A stretch of DNA of 64,000 nt, from the NCBI GenBank assembly GCA_014526335.1, contig JACTAT010000001.1:4516596-4580595 (forward strand), written 5' to 3'. The notes under the pieces were generated by a model that saw only the letters and a list, made by a program, of their open reading frames with translations, was not told the origin of the DNA and did not search any database. The stretch comes from Chrysaora quinquecirrha (Eukaryota > Cnidaria > Scyphozoa > Semaeostomeae > Pelagiidae). Positions within the stretch are counted from its first letter, which is position 1. Each line of letters opens with the position of its first letter. Position numbers and translations under genes: made by a program. Below are positions 26,501 to 38,500 of this stretch, in pieces.

Positions 26501-29500
26501 TTGAGTATAAGGCTCTGGCCAAACGATCAAACATTGTTGGTCAAACATTTGAGATTTGCTTCACACCCGATGTTTGACCGCTTGGCAACGTCGCAAACCA
26601 TTGGTTCTTAAGCAGAATCGCTTAGTAATGTTTTTGAAAAAGTTCAAAAAACAATTTATTCTTGTCATGTTTTTTGATGTGGCCAAACGGTCAAAAATCG
26701 TGTTTGACAAGCAAATTTCAAATGCTCGAGAAACAATGTTTGACTGCTTAGCCAGATCATTAGTTTGTGAAGGTAGGTGAAGGTTAAGGGAAATGATGTA
26801 TTTAGCGATAATCACTAGAACCCCAAAAATTGACAAACTAACGAGACCTCGATCTTCGTTGTGACGTTACCGTAGCTAGAGCTTAAAATTCGAAGTCATT
26901 AAATCCTGACACCACGCTTAAGCTGCATTAGACCTCGATGCCATGCCACATCATCTCCAGTTTTTGAATTAAGCGAATTTCATGCGCTAGAAACAAGTAG
27001 CTGTTTACTGCAAGTGCATAGAAAACGTTTCCATGTCGCTGTAGCCTTACACAATTTTAATGCAAAGATGTTCAAAGTTTATCCCTCACCTTAATTGTCT
27101 GGGTCTTGCCAGATGATGTAGGACCAACGAGGCAGCCTCCAGAATTATTGGCTATTGCCTGAAAATAAGAAAAAATTATGCTTATCCTTAATGAAGTACA
27201 ATAGATACATGGTTCATAGTAACTCTTACTTTAGTGAACATTGCAGGCAGTGGCGTAGCCAGGGTCTTGGCATTGGGGGGGCAAACGAAGGAAAATATGG
27301 GGGTCCGGGGGCTTGCCGAAATTTTTGGGACCATGCCCTTCTACAAGTCGTAAAACGGCCCTTTATAAAAGAGATTTGACGGGCTTTCAAAAGGCGAAAT
27401 ATGTTGGAAAAATCTTGCTTTGCACAAAAATTTCATAACAACAGACCTACAATCTTCGTGCAGGGTCAGACCTTTGAAATTCATGAAAGCTACCAACTAT
27501 CTACGTTGTAACTACAAAATTTGTTACAAAGCGTTTTTCAAGTATGAAAACATGGAAATAAAAGTTTCGAACTGATTAGTGAGAGAGACACAAAACTAGG
27601 GGGGTCCGGGGGTATGCTCCCCCGGAAAAATTTTTATTCTTTACCTCTAGAATGGCATAGAATGCATAATTTTTTGCTTGCCGAGTGTGTTCCTGCTGGA
27701 TATCCGAAGACATCTCACCTCACCTGTTTGTTGGAAACACTTGCTTTGTTGTTGATGTAGAACATTCCAGCCAAGAATACATACTTATTATCACAAGCGG
27801 TGAAAATTTTCATTCTACGTTTATCTACTAGAAACATGCACTGTGTTGTGTGATCTTTCGTTTACTCTACTAATTTCCTCGCGTTCTGCCTTTTCGTTCT
27901 ATTTCGTTTTATTTTGACAACGAGAGAAAGGAGATTAACGTTTTGTCTTTTCACCACAGCAACAATACGGAAGAGAGAGAGAAGTCTTTTAAATAAACTT
28001 TAAATCTGTCCGACGGGAATGTAAAAATACAAGAAAGGTCCGTACCTTTAGAACATTTCACACATCGAGACCTATTGCAACAGGAGGGGCGTGTGGGTTG
28101 AACAATAGTAAACACGTGGCGTTAATTGCGGAACCGAGCATGTTGGATCGGCTTGGATGATATCTCTACTCTTTTTCGATATTGAAAAATTTTTATTGCC
28201 CAACGGTTGTTAGAATTTTTCTTATCCCCCCCCCCACTGATTTTATTGCAGGAATGGACTTTTCTAAAACACCAACTTTTCAACTATTGGGGGCGACCCT
28301 ACGCTACTGATTGCAGGTGGGGTAAAATAGGCTTTAAACCCGGTCATCTTCAAATTTCTCTATCACAGATAACTTAGCGAAGATCAAAAGTAAACAGTGA
28401 GGCGGCCTACAAATAAGAATGTTGTATTGCTGGTATAAACATGCCTATATGGGTATCACCATCTGTACTAGACAAGTGGGTGTGCATGGAGCGATGTATA
28501 TTATTGAGACACATGTAGACTCTATTAAGGGGGCTTATTAAATTTTTGAGATTCTTGGGGGTGGTCTGATTAGAGAGGGGGCTTAGTAAAAACTGGAAAT
28601 CACTCTTCTTCTTATCAGTCAACACGAACGCTTCCGAAATTAAAAAATGAAAATATAAGAACATCTTCATCTTAAATCACATGAAATCCTTAGCTAGTAG
28701 TAGTGTGTAGCAAAACAAATCCAACCATTACCTGTGTAAGGGATAAAAAGCATCTCTCTGTCAACGGTGTGAGCATAACTGGACAACTGCAGCTTAGGAA
28801 TTCATTTCCATAAATGAATTTAGAATCAAGCATTTGAATCGTTAGGCAATCTATAGACAAAGTGAATTATGAAACCTAAATTTTTTATATGTATTTGCTA
28901 AGTTTGTTGATAGATTTTAACGTTCTGATTTCAGAATTGCAATCAGAATTCAGGTATCTTAGCTAAAAATGATTATATAACTTCTCAAGGTCGGAATTTT
29001 TTAAAATATCTGCGAAATCCAGAACATCTTGTGACGTGATCCAGTTTTCTCATGAACTCAAACAAAGCTTTTTTCTTCTAAAGTACGTTGGCAACTAAAA
29101 TTTCACTTAGGCAAACCTTGCTTGTTCTCTTCGTCAAACTGGAAGTAGGTCCTAAGATTTCTTTGCCACTCAAAATCACTAATATCTCGAAGCTTCCTTT
29201 TTCCAAGATCTTCAAGAACATCTCGTAAGTGCAGTCCAACCTATGCGAATATAGAAGAACAATATATCATTTTTGCCAAATCTTCAAAGATATGGGAATA
29301 TCACTATCGTGGATAAAACAAATCAGGCCCTGGCCAAACGATCAAACATTGTTTGTCAAGCATTTGAAATTTGTTTTTAAAACAATGTTTGAATGTTAGG
29401 CAGTCTCACAAAACATTGCTTGACAGTTGACAATCAGAATTTGCTGAGCAATATTTTTAAAAAGTTTGTTTGAACGCAGAAAATATTTCACATGAAATGT

Positions 29501-32500
29501 TTTGCAAGGGGCCAAAAGGTAAAACATTTTCTAGAAATTTCTTATCTGAATCACGGCTGGTTAAATTGGGAAAATTACCAGAATAAGCAACACTTTAAAG
29601 TCTAATTTCCTACTTACACTGACAAGTGTTTCCAATCGACATTGGTAGATAGCGTTCAATGGAACATCTGAATTTTTCCAAGCACCACGTGAAATTATCT
29701 GTGGAATCTTATTGAACAACGTGGTGAATTTCCTCAACGCATTTGGAAGAGCTTTACGATCGATTCGAATCTCCGAAACTCCCTGAAACCAGTGAAAGGA
29801 AGTTAGGTAAAACAAAATAAGCTTAAGAGAAAATATTAACATCCAAAAACGCATCATATCTTGACAATCGGTCTGCAATGCAGCAACAAAAGATTGAAGA
29901 TGAAAGAACCTTCTTTTTGGTATAAGAGCTTTCTGGATTTCAACAACTGCTAATCTAGAAACATTGCTCTTTTTGAATTGCATTTAAAAGTTTCTATAGG
30001 CAGTGTGAATTCGGTACAGATCATGCATTCTACAGCTTAAGAAGCCCATAGTTTTGTTAGAACACTCATTTCTTCTCCGTCCTATCAGATTTTCTTTTTG
30101 GCCTTTCTCGGTTCCAATACATTTTGAAGCACTGGTTAAAAGAAAACAGGTGCAAAGGCGTGCCACTGAAAAACCTTTTGAAAAAGATGACAAACCTGAC
30201 TGGCTTAGTCTATATTGACCAATTAAGGCTTGAAGACTCAATTTGAATACTTAACCCATAGCAAGTTGCGTGCCTCATTCTGGAAAGCATATCTTTCTGA
30301 TAGAAAAGCCTGGAATTTTAGGATAGTAGAGTAATTCATACCGATTCACTCTCTTGCGTCCAGATACTCATAAGATTCATCAAAGCAACTTGTGTTGGAT
30401 ACTGAAACAAAGAAATGAAATTTGTTAGGAAATTTAGACAGGACATTTAAAGAGAACTCAATGCTACAGAACATCAGCTGTTCAAGAAAAAATTGAAGTT
30501 AAAAGAGACAGGGGAAGGCAAAGAACAACATACATGGATAGTTTGAAGCTGCTGACCAATGAGAAGAATGCTGGAACATTAATTCAAAAAGCTGATGACA
30601 GAGAAAACTGGAAGACATTGATCGTCAACGTCTGTAATCAGAGACGACACAACAATTGAATTGAAATGCTACAGATAAATGCATCAATAACAGACATCGA
30701 AAGATATCCTTACTTTGAAAGTCCAATCTTCGACTGACATTCCGTTTTCAATATCAAGACGACATTTTAATAACATTTTCTGAACAGAAAACGTGACTTG
30801 TTCGAGTAGCTGCTTCAACCAACACTCCACACCTCTCTCCAATTTTATCTGAAGGAAAATATAAATATGAACATTTAATGAGGTACTATAGTAGTAGACT
30901 AAAATACACCGTGTAAATAGATTTGATAATCTAGTACACTGCAAAACCCATCGTCCGAAAATTTTAGGGCAAATGACCCTAAATTTTATTAAAAGTTGAC
31001 GAAAAACGCCCATGCAATATTCAGCTGCAGGGAGGAGTAAATGTCGTGATATAGGGAAACTTGATTGTAGCTAGTAGTTAGTTAGAATGTAGTCAAATGA
31101 ATGTAGGTAGAGAAAGGAATATTAGATACCTCTGATTCTAATTTTATTGACTCTCCAACTGAATCACAGACTGAAACCATTTTCAGCTGAGGGAAATCTC
31201 TTCTCCACTCTTCACCTACCAAAGTCTGATCAAGACTCAGATTTGATTGCTTGGTAGAATCCAGTTTACCATATCTCGCAGCAGTCTTATCTTCACTTTG
31301 GTGCAATTCCAAAATTGGAGTTCTGCTTCTGTCGATGCTAGAGGATCGCACTGTACTGGACTGGGAAAAGTTCTCAGCAACCTGCATGACAAAAAAAAAA
31401 GTATCTTAAAAATTGTTTTAAGGCTGTTTATCTACCACTGGGTTGAAAAACGCACCTAGAGATGATACAGCAAAGCATTCTAAAGGTGATGGCTACTCCA
31501 AAATATTTTGAAAATGCAGTTGGTAGTTGACCATCTACAAGACACAAGTCTGTAGCTGTATTGTACGGAATAATTTAATATGATTTTTTAATATAAAACG
31601 ATTTAATATTATAACCATCCACTGCAGGTAAAGCAATCGCAATGGACGAAGATAAAAGCACTAGATCTTTGCAAATGAACTAAACTTGAGGAATATATGC
31701 CAGGCGATTCTATATTAAACCTGACTTTACGTAGTTGTCTGTAAACTAGCTTGAAAAACTCAAAATCGTAACCCGTAAATCGTAAACTCGCTATATCCTA
31801 CGTATAAAAATTCAGACTGGAAATAATACTATAATTGTAATCTGAGCTTCTTACTCGATTTTGGCTGTTTACAAGATTATATTCGCAGAACACAAAGGAG
31901 ATAAGTATCCACCATCTCATCAACAGATGAAGGAATAGCTAGCTAATAAGGGTATCGATACATACCAGCGAGGTTCGTTTGCTTTTCTTGGAAAATAGAC
32001 CTTCTTTCAAAACTACTTCTATGTTGTGAATGCCAGAAAATATTGACCTAAACATGAAAAAGAAAGGCATTTGGTATAAGGTATTTAGTATTGAGTATTA
32101 GGGTATTATGCATTAGGTATATGGCATTAGGCATTAGGTATTAGGTATCAGTTATCAGGTATTAAGTATTAGGTATTAGGTATCTGGTATTAGGTATAAG
32201 GTATTGAGTATTAGGCATTCGGTATAAGGTATTTAGTATTAAGTATTACGTATTACATATTAGGCATTAGGTATTAGGCATTAGGCATTAGGTAATAGGT
32301 ATTAGGTATAAGGTATAAGGTATAAGGTATTATGTATTAGGTATTAGGTATTAGGTATCAGGTATAAGGTATCATGTATTAGGTATTAGGTATCAGGTAT
32401 TAAGTATAAGGTATTAGGTATTTGGTATTAGGTATTAGGTATCAGGTATTAAGTATAAGGTATTAGGTATTTGGTATTAGGTATTACGTATTACGTATGA

Positions 32501-35500
32501 AGAATTAGGGATAGGTATGAGGTATTAGGTATAAGGTATTATTAATGACTGGTTTTAGGTATTTCTTTGAATAAAGTACAACCTCGTTATAACTTACTTG
32601 AAGGGACCGTAGTATTTGGCGAGGTATTTGGTTCATTATAGAAGCAAAGCAGTTTTAATAAAGTGTTCTCTTTTGTTACAGGAACTTCTAGAGACAATTT
32701 GAATGGTGCTCTATACAAACGCTACAAGCGAACATTATGTTTGGTTTATACTGTACTGAGTAGTTATTATCTAGAACCTCTAATGGAAAAAGAACATAAG
32801 TACAGTATTTCGAGATTATATCAGGCAAACCAACTAAAATAACTTTTGAACGAACTTTTTGACATTATTGCTACTGAAAGATACTTACGATAGATAAGGC
32901 TTCACAGAATCCAAGTTATGTGGTTTGCTTAGCATGTTGAGAAGAGCTGTATCATTCACGAAGTAGAAACGAGGGAAGTCCTGTGTAAAGAAGACTAAGG
33001 TAAGTAAAATGGCGACTGAATATGAATTGAATACTACAGCTTGAGAAAAATAAAGCACTATTTGCTGACTTTGGTGTTTATTAAAAAAGATTTGAAAGAA
33101 TATTATCAGTCTAGCGACAAAATTGAGAAACTATGTAGAAAAGAAAAATCAATTTTACGATGGAAAAAAGAAAAATAATGAATTCAAAATTCTTGCCTTT
33201 CGCTTTTTGTTCAGATATCCAGCCAGAGACTTGAAGCAGATTTCCAGTTCTTCATGCAAGCCTTTTAACATTTGGTTCTTTGGTACATCACCACCGATGC
33301 AGCACTAAAAAGCCAAGTTAGAGACTCAGATTTTACAAATTATCCATAATTGTTCATGATAAAACGTTAAGTATCAAAGCGATAACAAAGGATAGTCTGC
33401 AGAAATATAGTCTGGCACTTTATGTTTACAAAAGCGCACACCATATATCTGCATTCACGAGAGTGAGAGCATAGCACATTTCTGGTCTATGCGGTGTACC
33501 CTTGATTTATTAGGCACACGTGAAAAAGTTTTCCAAAAAAATATCAGCACATCTTGTCATCCATTTTCTAATAAAACAAAAGGTCGCAATAGCTATGAAG
33601 ATAAGGCAGGAAAATTGGTGCAAAGAAAAGCTCACCTGCATGACATTTCTCACTTCGACAGCCTTTTTCATGGTCCTCATATAGCTACGATCGACACGGG
33701 AAAATCGTGATGACTCTTGAGGAAGTTCCTTGAAGAAAGAATAAATCAAGTTTTCAGACCTTCGATATCCTATCCATACTGTTTGCTAACTCAATGAATT
33801 AGCGTTAAAGATAACAGTTTTACTGGGTAAGCTATAAAACAATTGCTTCTTACCTTTGCAGTAATTGAGTTGCTGAAAACTTCTTCGAGACACTGCCAGA
33901 GTTCTTGCACTGACAGCCACTAAACGGGGAAATATCAAAATAAATAACTTAACCTTTTAATGGATGAAGCGCGACTCTTAAGTGACTTATTCACTTTGTA
34001 ATATCTACACAGGGTAATAACTCAGAGGTAAGGCTTTTATATACTTGGGCCTGCTAAAACTTTAACTGAAAACCATTGTTAAAAGTTTCCCACTGTGTGA
34101 AAAGCCTTCTGTTATAGCAATAGGTTCCTAAATAAAGTTTTATGTTCTTTATATAATTTGTAGAGCTAGCATCTGCACGAGATTCACAAAGAACGTCATC
34201 TTTGGACATTTATAAGCAAAGCAAGTTAAAAGCAAGGCATTGTCTTTCGTTCTCTTACACAAGGGATTAGGGATTTGAATCAGACATTAGGAAAAGAACA
34301 CTGTATAAAAAAACGAAAAACAGAATTATACTGTGTTACATTGAAAACAAATCAAACCGACCTGTTCAAGAACCTCTCCAACTTCTTTGAGTTTAACAGC
34401 CCATATAGCAGCTTCTTCGCGTAGTGGCGTCACGTGTTTTGAAGTCAGCATTACAGCAAGCGATGCCTTTGCATCTTCTGATAACTCCAACAGTTTTTCT
34501 GTGTTCTCTTTATCAAGACATACAAGCCCTCGGCTCTTGAATTTCTCGAAGCTGAGAACCTAAAGGAATAGTAGATTGATGAATTAAAGACACATGGGGA
34601 GAAAGCTTGAAAATCAGTTAAAGGAAAGAAAAACAGAAAGGCATAGAATATTGCATCCAGAAAAAATTCAATTCTATTTCAACAAAAATACATTCCTTCT
34701 TGATGTTCAACTTTAAACAACTTTATGCTCCGACTACTAATTCTAATCAGCAGGCAAACTACCAGGCAGAAAGAATTATAGCTTTTGTTCCTTAAAAATG
34801 TTTCTATGTTTTGAAACAACCCAATTTATTAACTATTACCAAAGACAAAACTTTAGCTTTAGCTCTAAAAACTTTTTACAAATCCTGATCTCAACCCTTA
34901 TATCTGTCACAAGAATTTCGTAGCCATGACCATTCCATGGGGCCCTGACAAAACGATTAAATATTGTTTGTCAAACGTGAGAAATTTAATTGTAAAGTCA
35001 ACGTTTTATCGTTTGACCACGTCACAACATTTTTCATTGAACATTTGTTGCCTGCCTCAAGCAAAATGTTTTTAAACTTTCTCAAAAACACAGTGCAACA
35101 AATTCTGCTTATTTATACTTCTGAAGCAATGTTTTGTGACTGGGCCAAGCGTGGAAACATTACTTAATAAGAGAATTCCAAATGTTTGACAAACAATGTT
35201 TGATCGTTTGGCCAGGGCCTGACAACTCTAAATCTTTTAAGCCAAAAGCGTTCACGGCAAGAGCTCGAGTCGAGCGCTAAGCTTGAAAACTATACAAGTG
35301 TGACAAACGTTTCTTTTCATTACCTGTTCTGTCCATTCTTCTTCTATTGCTCTTATTCTAATCTCAAGATCCAACTCTTTTCCAGCATTCTGTACAATTT
35401 CCTCGATCTCCTCTTTGTGTCTATAAGAAATACAATGCAAGAAAAAAACATTAATCAAAGATACTCTCTTTGACAACTTAGATGTCACAGAAAAGGTCAC

Positions 35501-38500
35501 ATTATAGAGCTACCCTATTAAGCATATGTATTATAGAGATAACTCATTAAAGGCTTCAAAACACAAAGACAGTCTCTTTATCATACGAGAAATCTCGGAA
35601 CGTAGATATCACAGTAGAGAGCTAAGTTGTAAAAAGTATATAGAACTGTATTAGAGAGATAAGGGCTTCAAAATGCAGGTAAAAGAAACTGAGAACTGTG
35701 AATTTTCGAAATAGACCTTATGCAAATAAAAAGAGAGTATTCAAAGCATGAAGATTTGTCAAGGTAGCTAGGAGTTTCTGAATCCTCATTATTGCAAGTT
35801 CCCAGTTAATATCAGTGATAAAAAGATAAAATCATAATAATCACCTATCTGTTGATTGAGATGATTTAATGAAGAAATGTTATATTTAGAAATCATAACA
35901 AGCTATTTTACAAACAGGTTGAAGATACAGAAGAAGAAGTAACATACTTAACAAGATCTGAGTCCAGTAGATGCATGAGTTTAAAGACATTCGCTTCAAG
36001 TTGAAATGAAGAGCCAGTTACAGCCATGACTTCCAGCCAATGTCTGTTTCGAATTTCCTACGAAAATTGAGAGAGTCTCTGAATGAAAGGCTGATCTGTA
36101 AGCAATTTAAAGAGTTATAAGACCTGACACCTGATGAATTGTGGTATGCCAGATTAGACTTATTACATGAGTCCCACTTTTCGCAAACACCAACAACAAC
36201 AACAACAACCATACAGCTGTTTGCTCAGAGTAGTTTGAGCAGAGACTCAATAGCGATCACTACGGCTCATGTAATACGTCTAATGCCAGATACCATAAAA
36301 TGCAGAATTTGTAGATATATATATACCACCTTTACATAAAACAATAACGGAACAAATAAATAAGATATGTGACTGATGATAGTAAAGGAGACAGTTCAAA
36401 GGAGACATTCTACATGTAGGCTTACCCTGGAAGCAAGTTTGGTTAGCAGTGGAAATACATCCATATAACTCTTGATTGACTCTCTCATTTCTTTATAAGC
36501 AGTCCAACTTCTAATAGCAAGAGGTAGTTCTGAGCATCCTTTCCAGTATTTCTCAATCTGATTCATGAAAAAGCATAATAAAATTTAATGAAAGAGTAAA
36601 GTAGTGAAACCTCTTTATAACGGACACCTGTCCGGCCAATGTTATTGTCCGCTGTAGAGAGATGTCCGCTGTATGGAGGTTTGTTAATACAAAGAGCAGT
36701 CTTTGAGCAGTAAAAGTTTCAAAATTGCAGCAAACAGTGCAAAAATTTTGGACATAGCTTTTTGCGTCCGACAGCCTTAACGTTTATACTCTGAGCAGTG
36801 TCAGACGAAAAAAGCTTTTAAGTATGTCCAAAAATGTTTCCGCTGTTTCTTACAATAATACAAAGAAATGATATTAGGGGCTAAAATATTTATTATGATA
36901 GGAAGCAAAATTTGAAAGAGCATGATAGGAGATTGCAAAATAAAAAATAGCTGACCTCTTCGTTAGCCTTGAATAGGTCAACCTCAGCCCACAACTGATC
37001 ACGAAATCTGGAAATGACAATAAAAAATTAGATGAGACCAAGAACCATTACCCTGAGGAAATGATATTAGAAATAGTACAGAGAACATAACAATGTTTAA
37101 TCGGCTTACTTTTGATCGAAGTTTATGAAAGTTTGGTACAGACCATATAACATTTTCAGGAGTTGAAGTTCCTAGGACAAAGGCATGTAATATTTCTCAA
37201 ACAAATGGGATACTTTGTATCACCGAAGAAAAATTAGTAAATAATAAAAGATATATTATTAAGGCAGTTTCTGACACAGTTTTAGACATGATAATAATGG
37301 ATGCTTTTCATAACAAGACTTTGATTAGACTCACTGCAGGAGTCTCTAGTTTAGGCTCCATTACCTTTTATTTGTCACTCTGAGTGATTGTAAAAACAAC
37401 AACAACTACATCAAGCGAAGTAGTGGGGCTTATTTAGCAAGTCTAGACTTTGATATTTATCAGGACCTTGACTTAAGCCTCGTTTACACTATATCGAATA
37501 GCCATCGGAGCACCGCCCCTTGCCTTATCGGATAGGGTAAGTGTTTACATTATACCAGATAGCTATCGTTGCGTCTTGATTTTCATATCTGATAGACCCA
37601 TTTACACTTTACCAGATAGCCGAGACAATAGAAAATTTCAATAGTTAATCCCCTCTCACAAAAGAATGTCCAGTGCATCCGAAGCGGAGTGATTTTCATA
37701 ACACCTACAAAATGGAGTGAAAATCACTCCAATTTTTGGAGCGTTCCGTATCGGATAGATCTGGCATAGTGTGAACACCAACCCTATCCAATACTAAAAT
37801 CAAGACGCTCCAAAAGCTATCCGGTATAGTGTTATGGGGCCTTAACTTTGCTTCACGGAATAGAAGAACCAGGAACGAAATTTAATATAGAATGAAACTA
37901 AACTATTGCTAACCTCTCCAGTTCTGTCCAGCTCTGGAAAGCGAGTTGGTGCAATACCAAAAATAACTTGCACAGCATCTAGGACCCTTCTTCTATGATC
38001 TAGCTGCCCATATTGATCGTGAAAGTAGGCCAATCTACGAACTGCTTCAGATGGCGATACACCAGGTACTCCTGGGCCTTGAGAATCAAAACTATTTCTA
38101 AACTGGATCACTTCAACGACAAAAGTCTGTAAAAAGGAAAATAGAACAATATTAGAAAACAGTTTAAGTGTTCAACCCAGTAAATAGAACTTAAGTGATA
38201 ATGTTTTTCTCTCACTAGCGTAGAATCAACCTCTTGAAAATTTTCCGTTGTTCGGCCCATCTTGAAACTTCGAGTACTTTTACTCTTTGTAAGGGACCAG
38301 GAATTTAACTAGATGATTTTATTTTCGGCGAATTCATGCTGGTTATTCGTGCCAGTTTCTTAGGTTTGGAGAGATATCAATGACTTTCTTTAGCAGATTC
38401 TCTTGTTGAGCAATGTTGGTTTGCTTTCTGAATGCAAAGAGAATCCAAAAAGATGCAGTAACATCAAGGTGTCCACCATTGTATCAAGGGGGTAAAGGGG

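Noticed and set aside
32085..32545. Interstitial telomere-like TTAGG repeat
   Set aside because: The unit is mainly the heptamer TTAGGTA with frequent changes, not TTAGGG or TTAGG; a simple repeat is enough.
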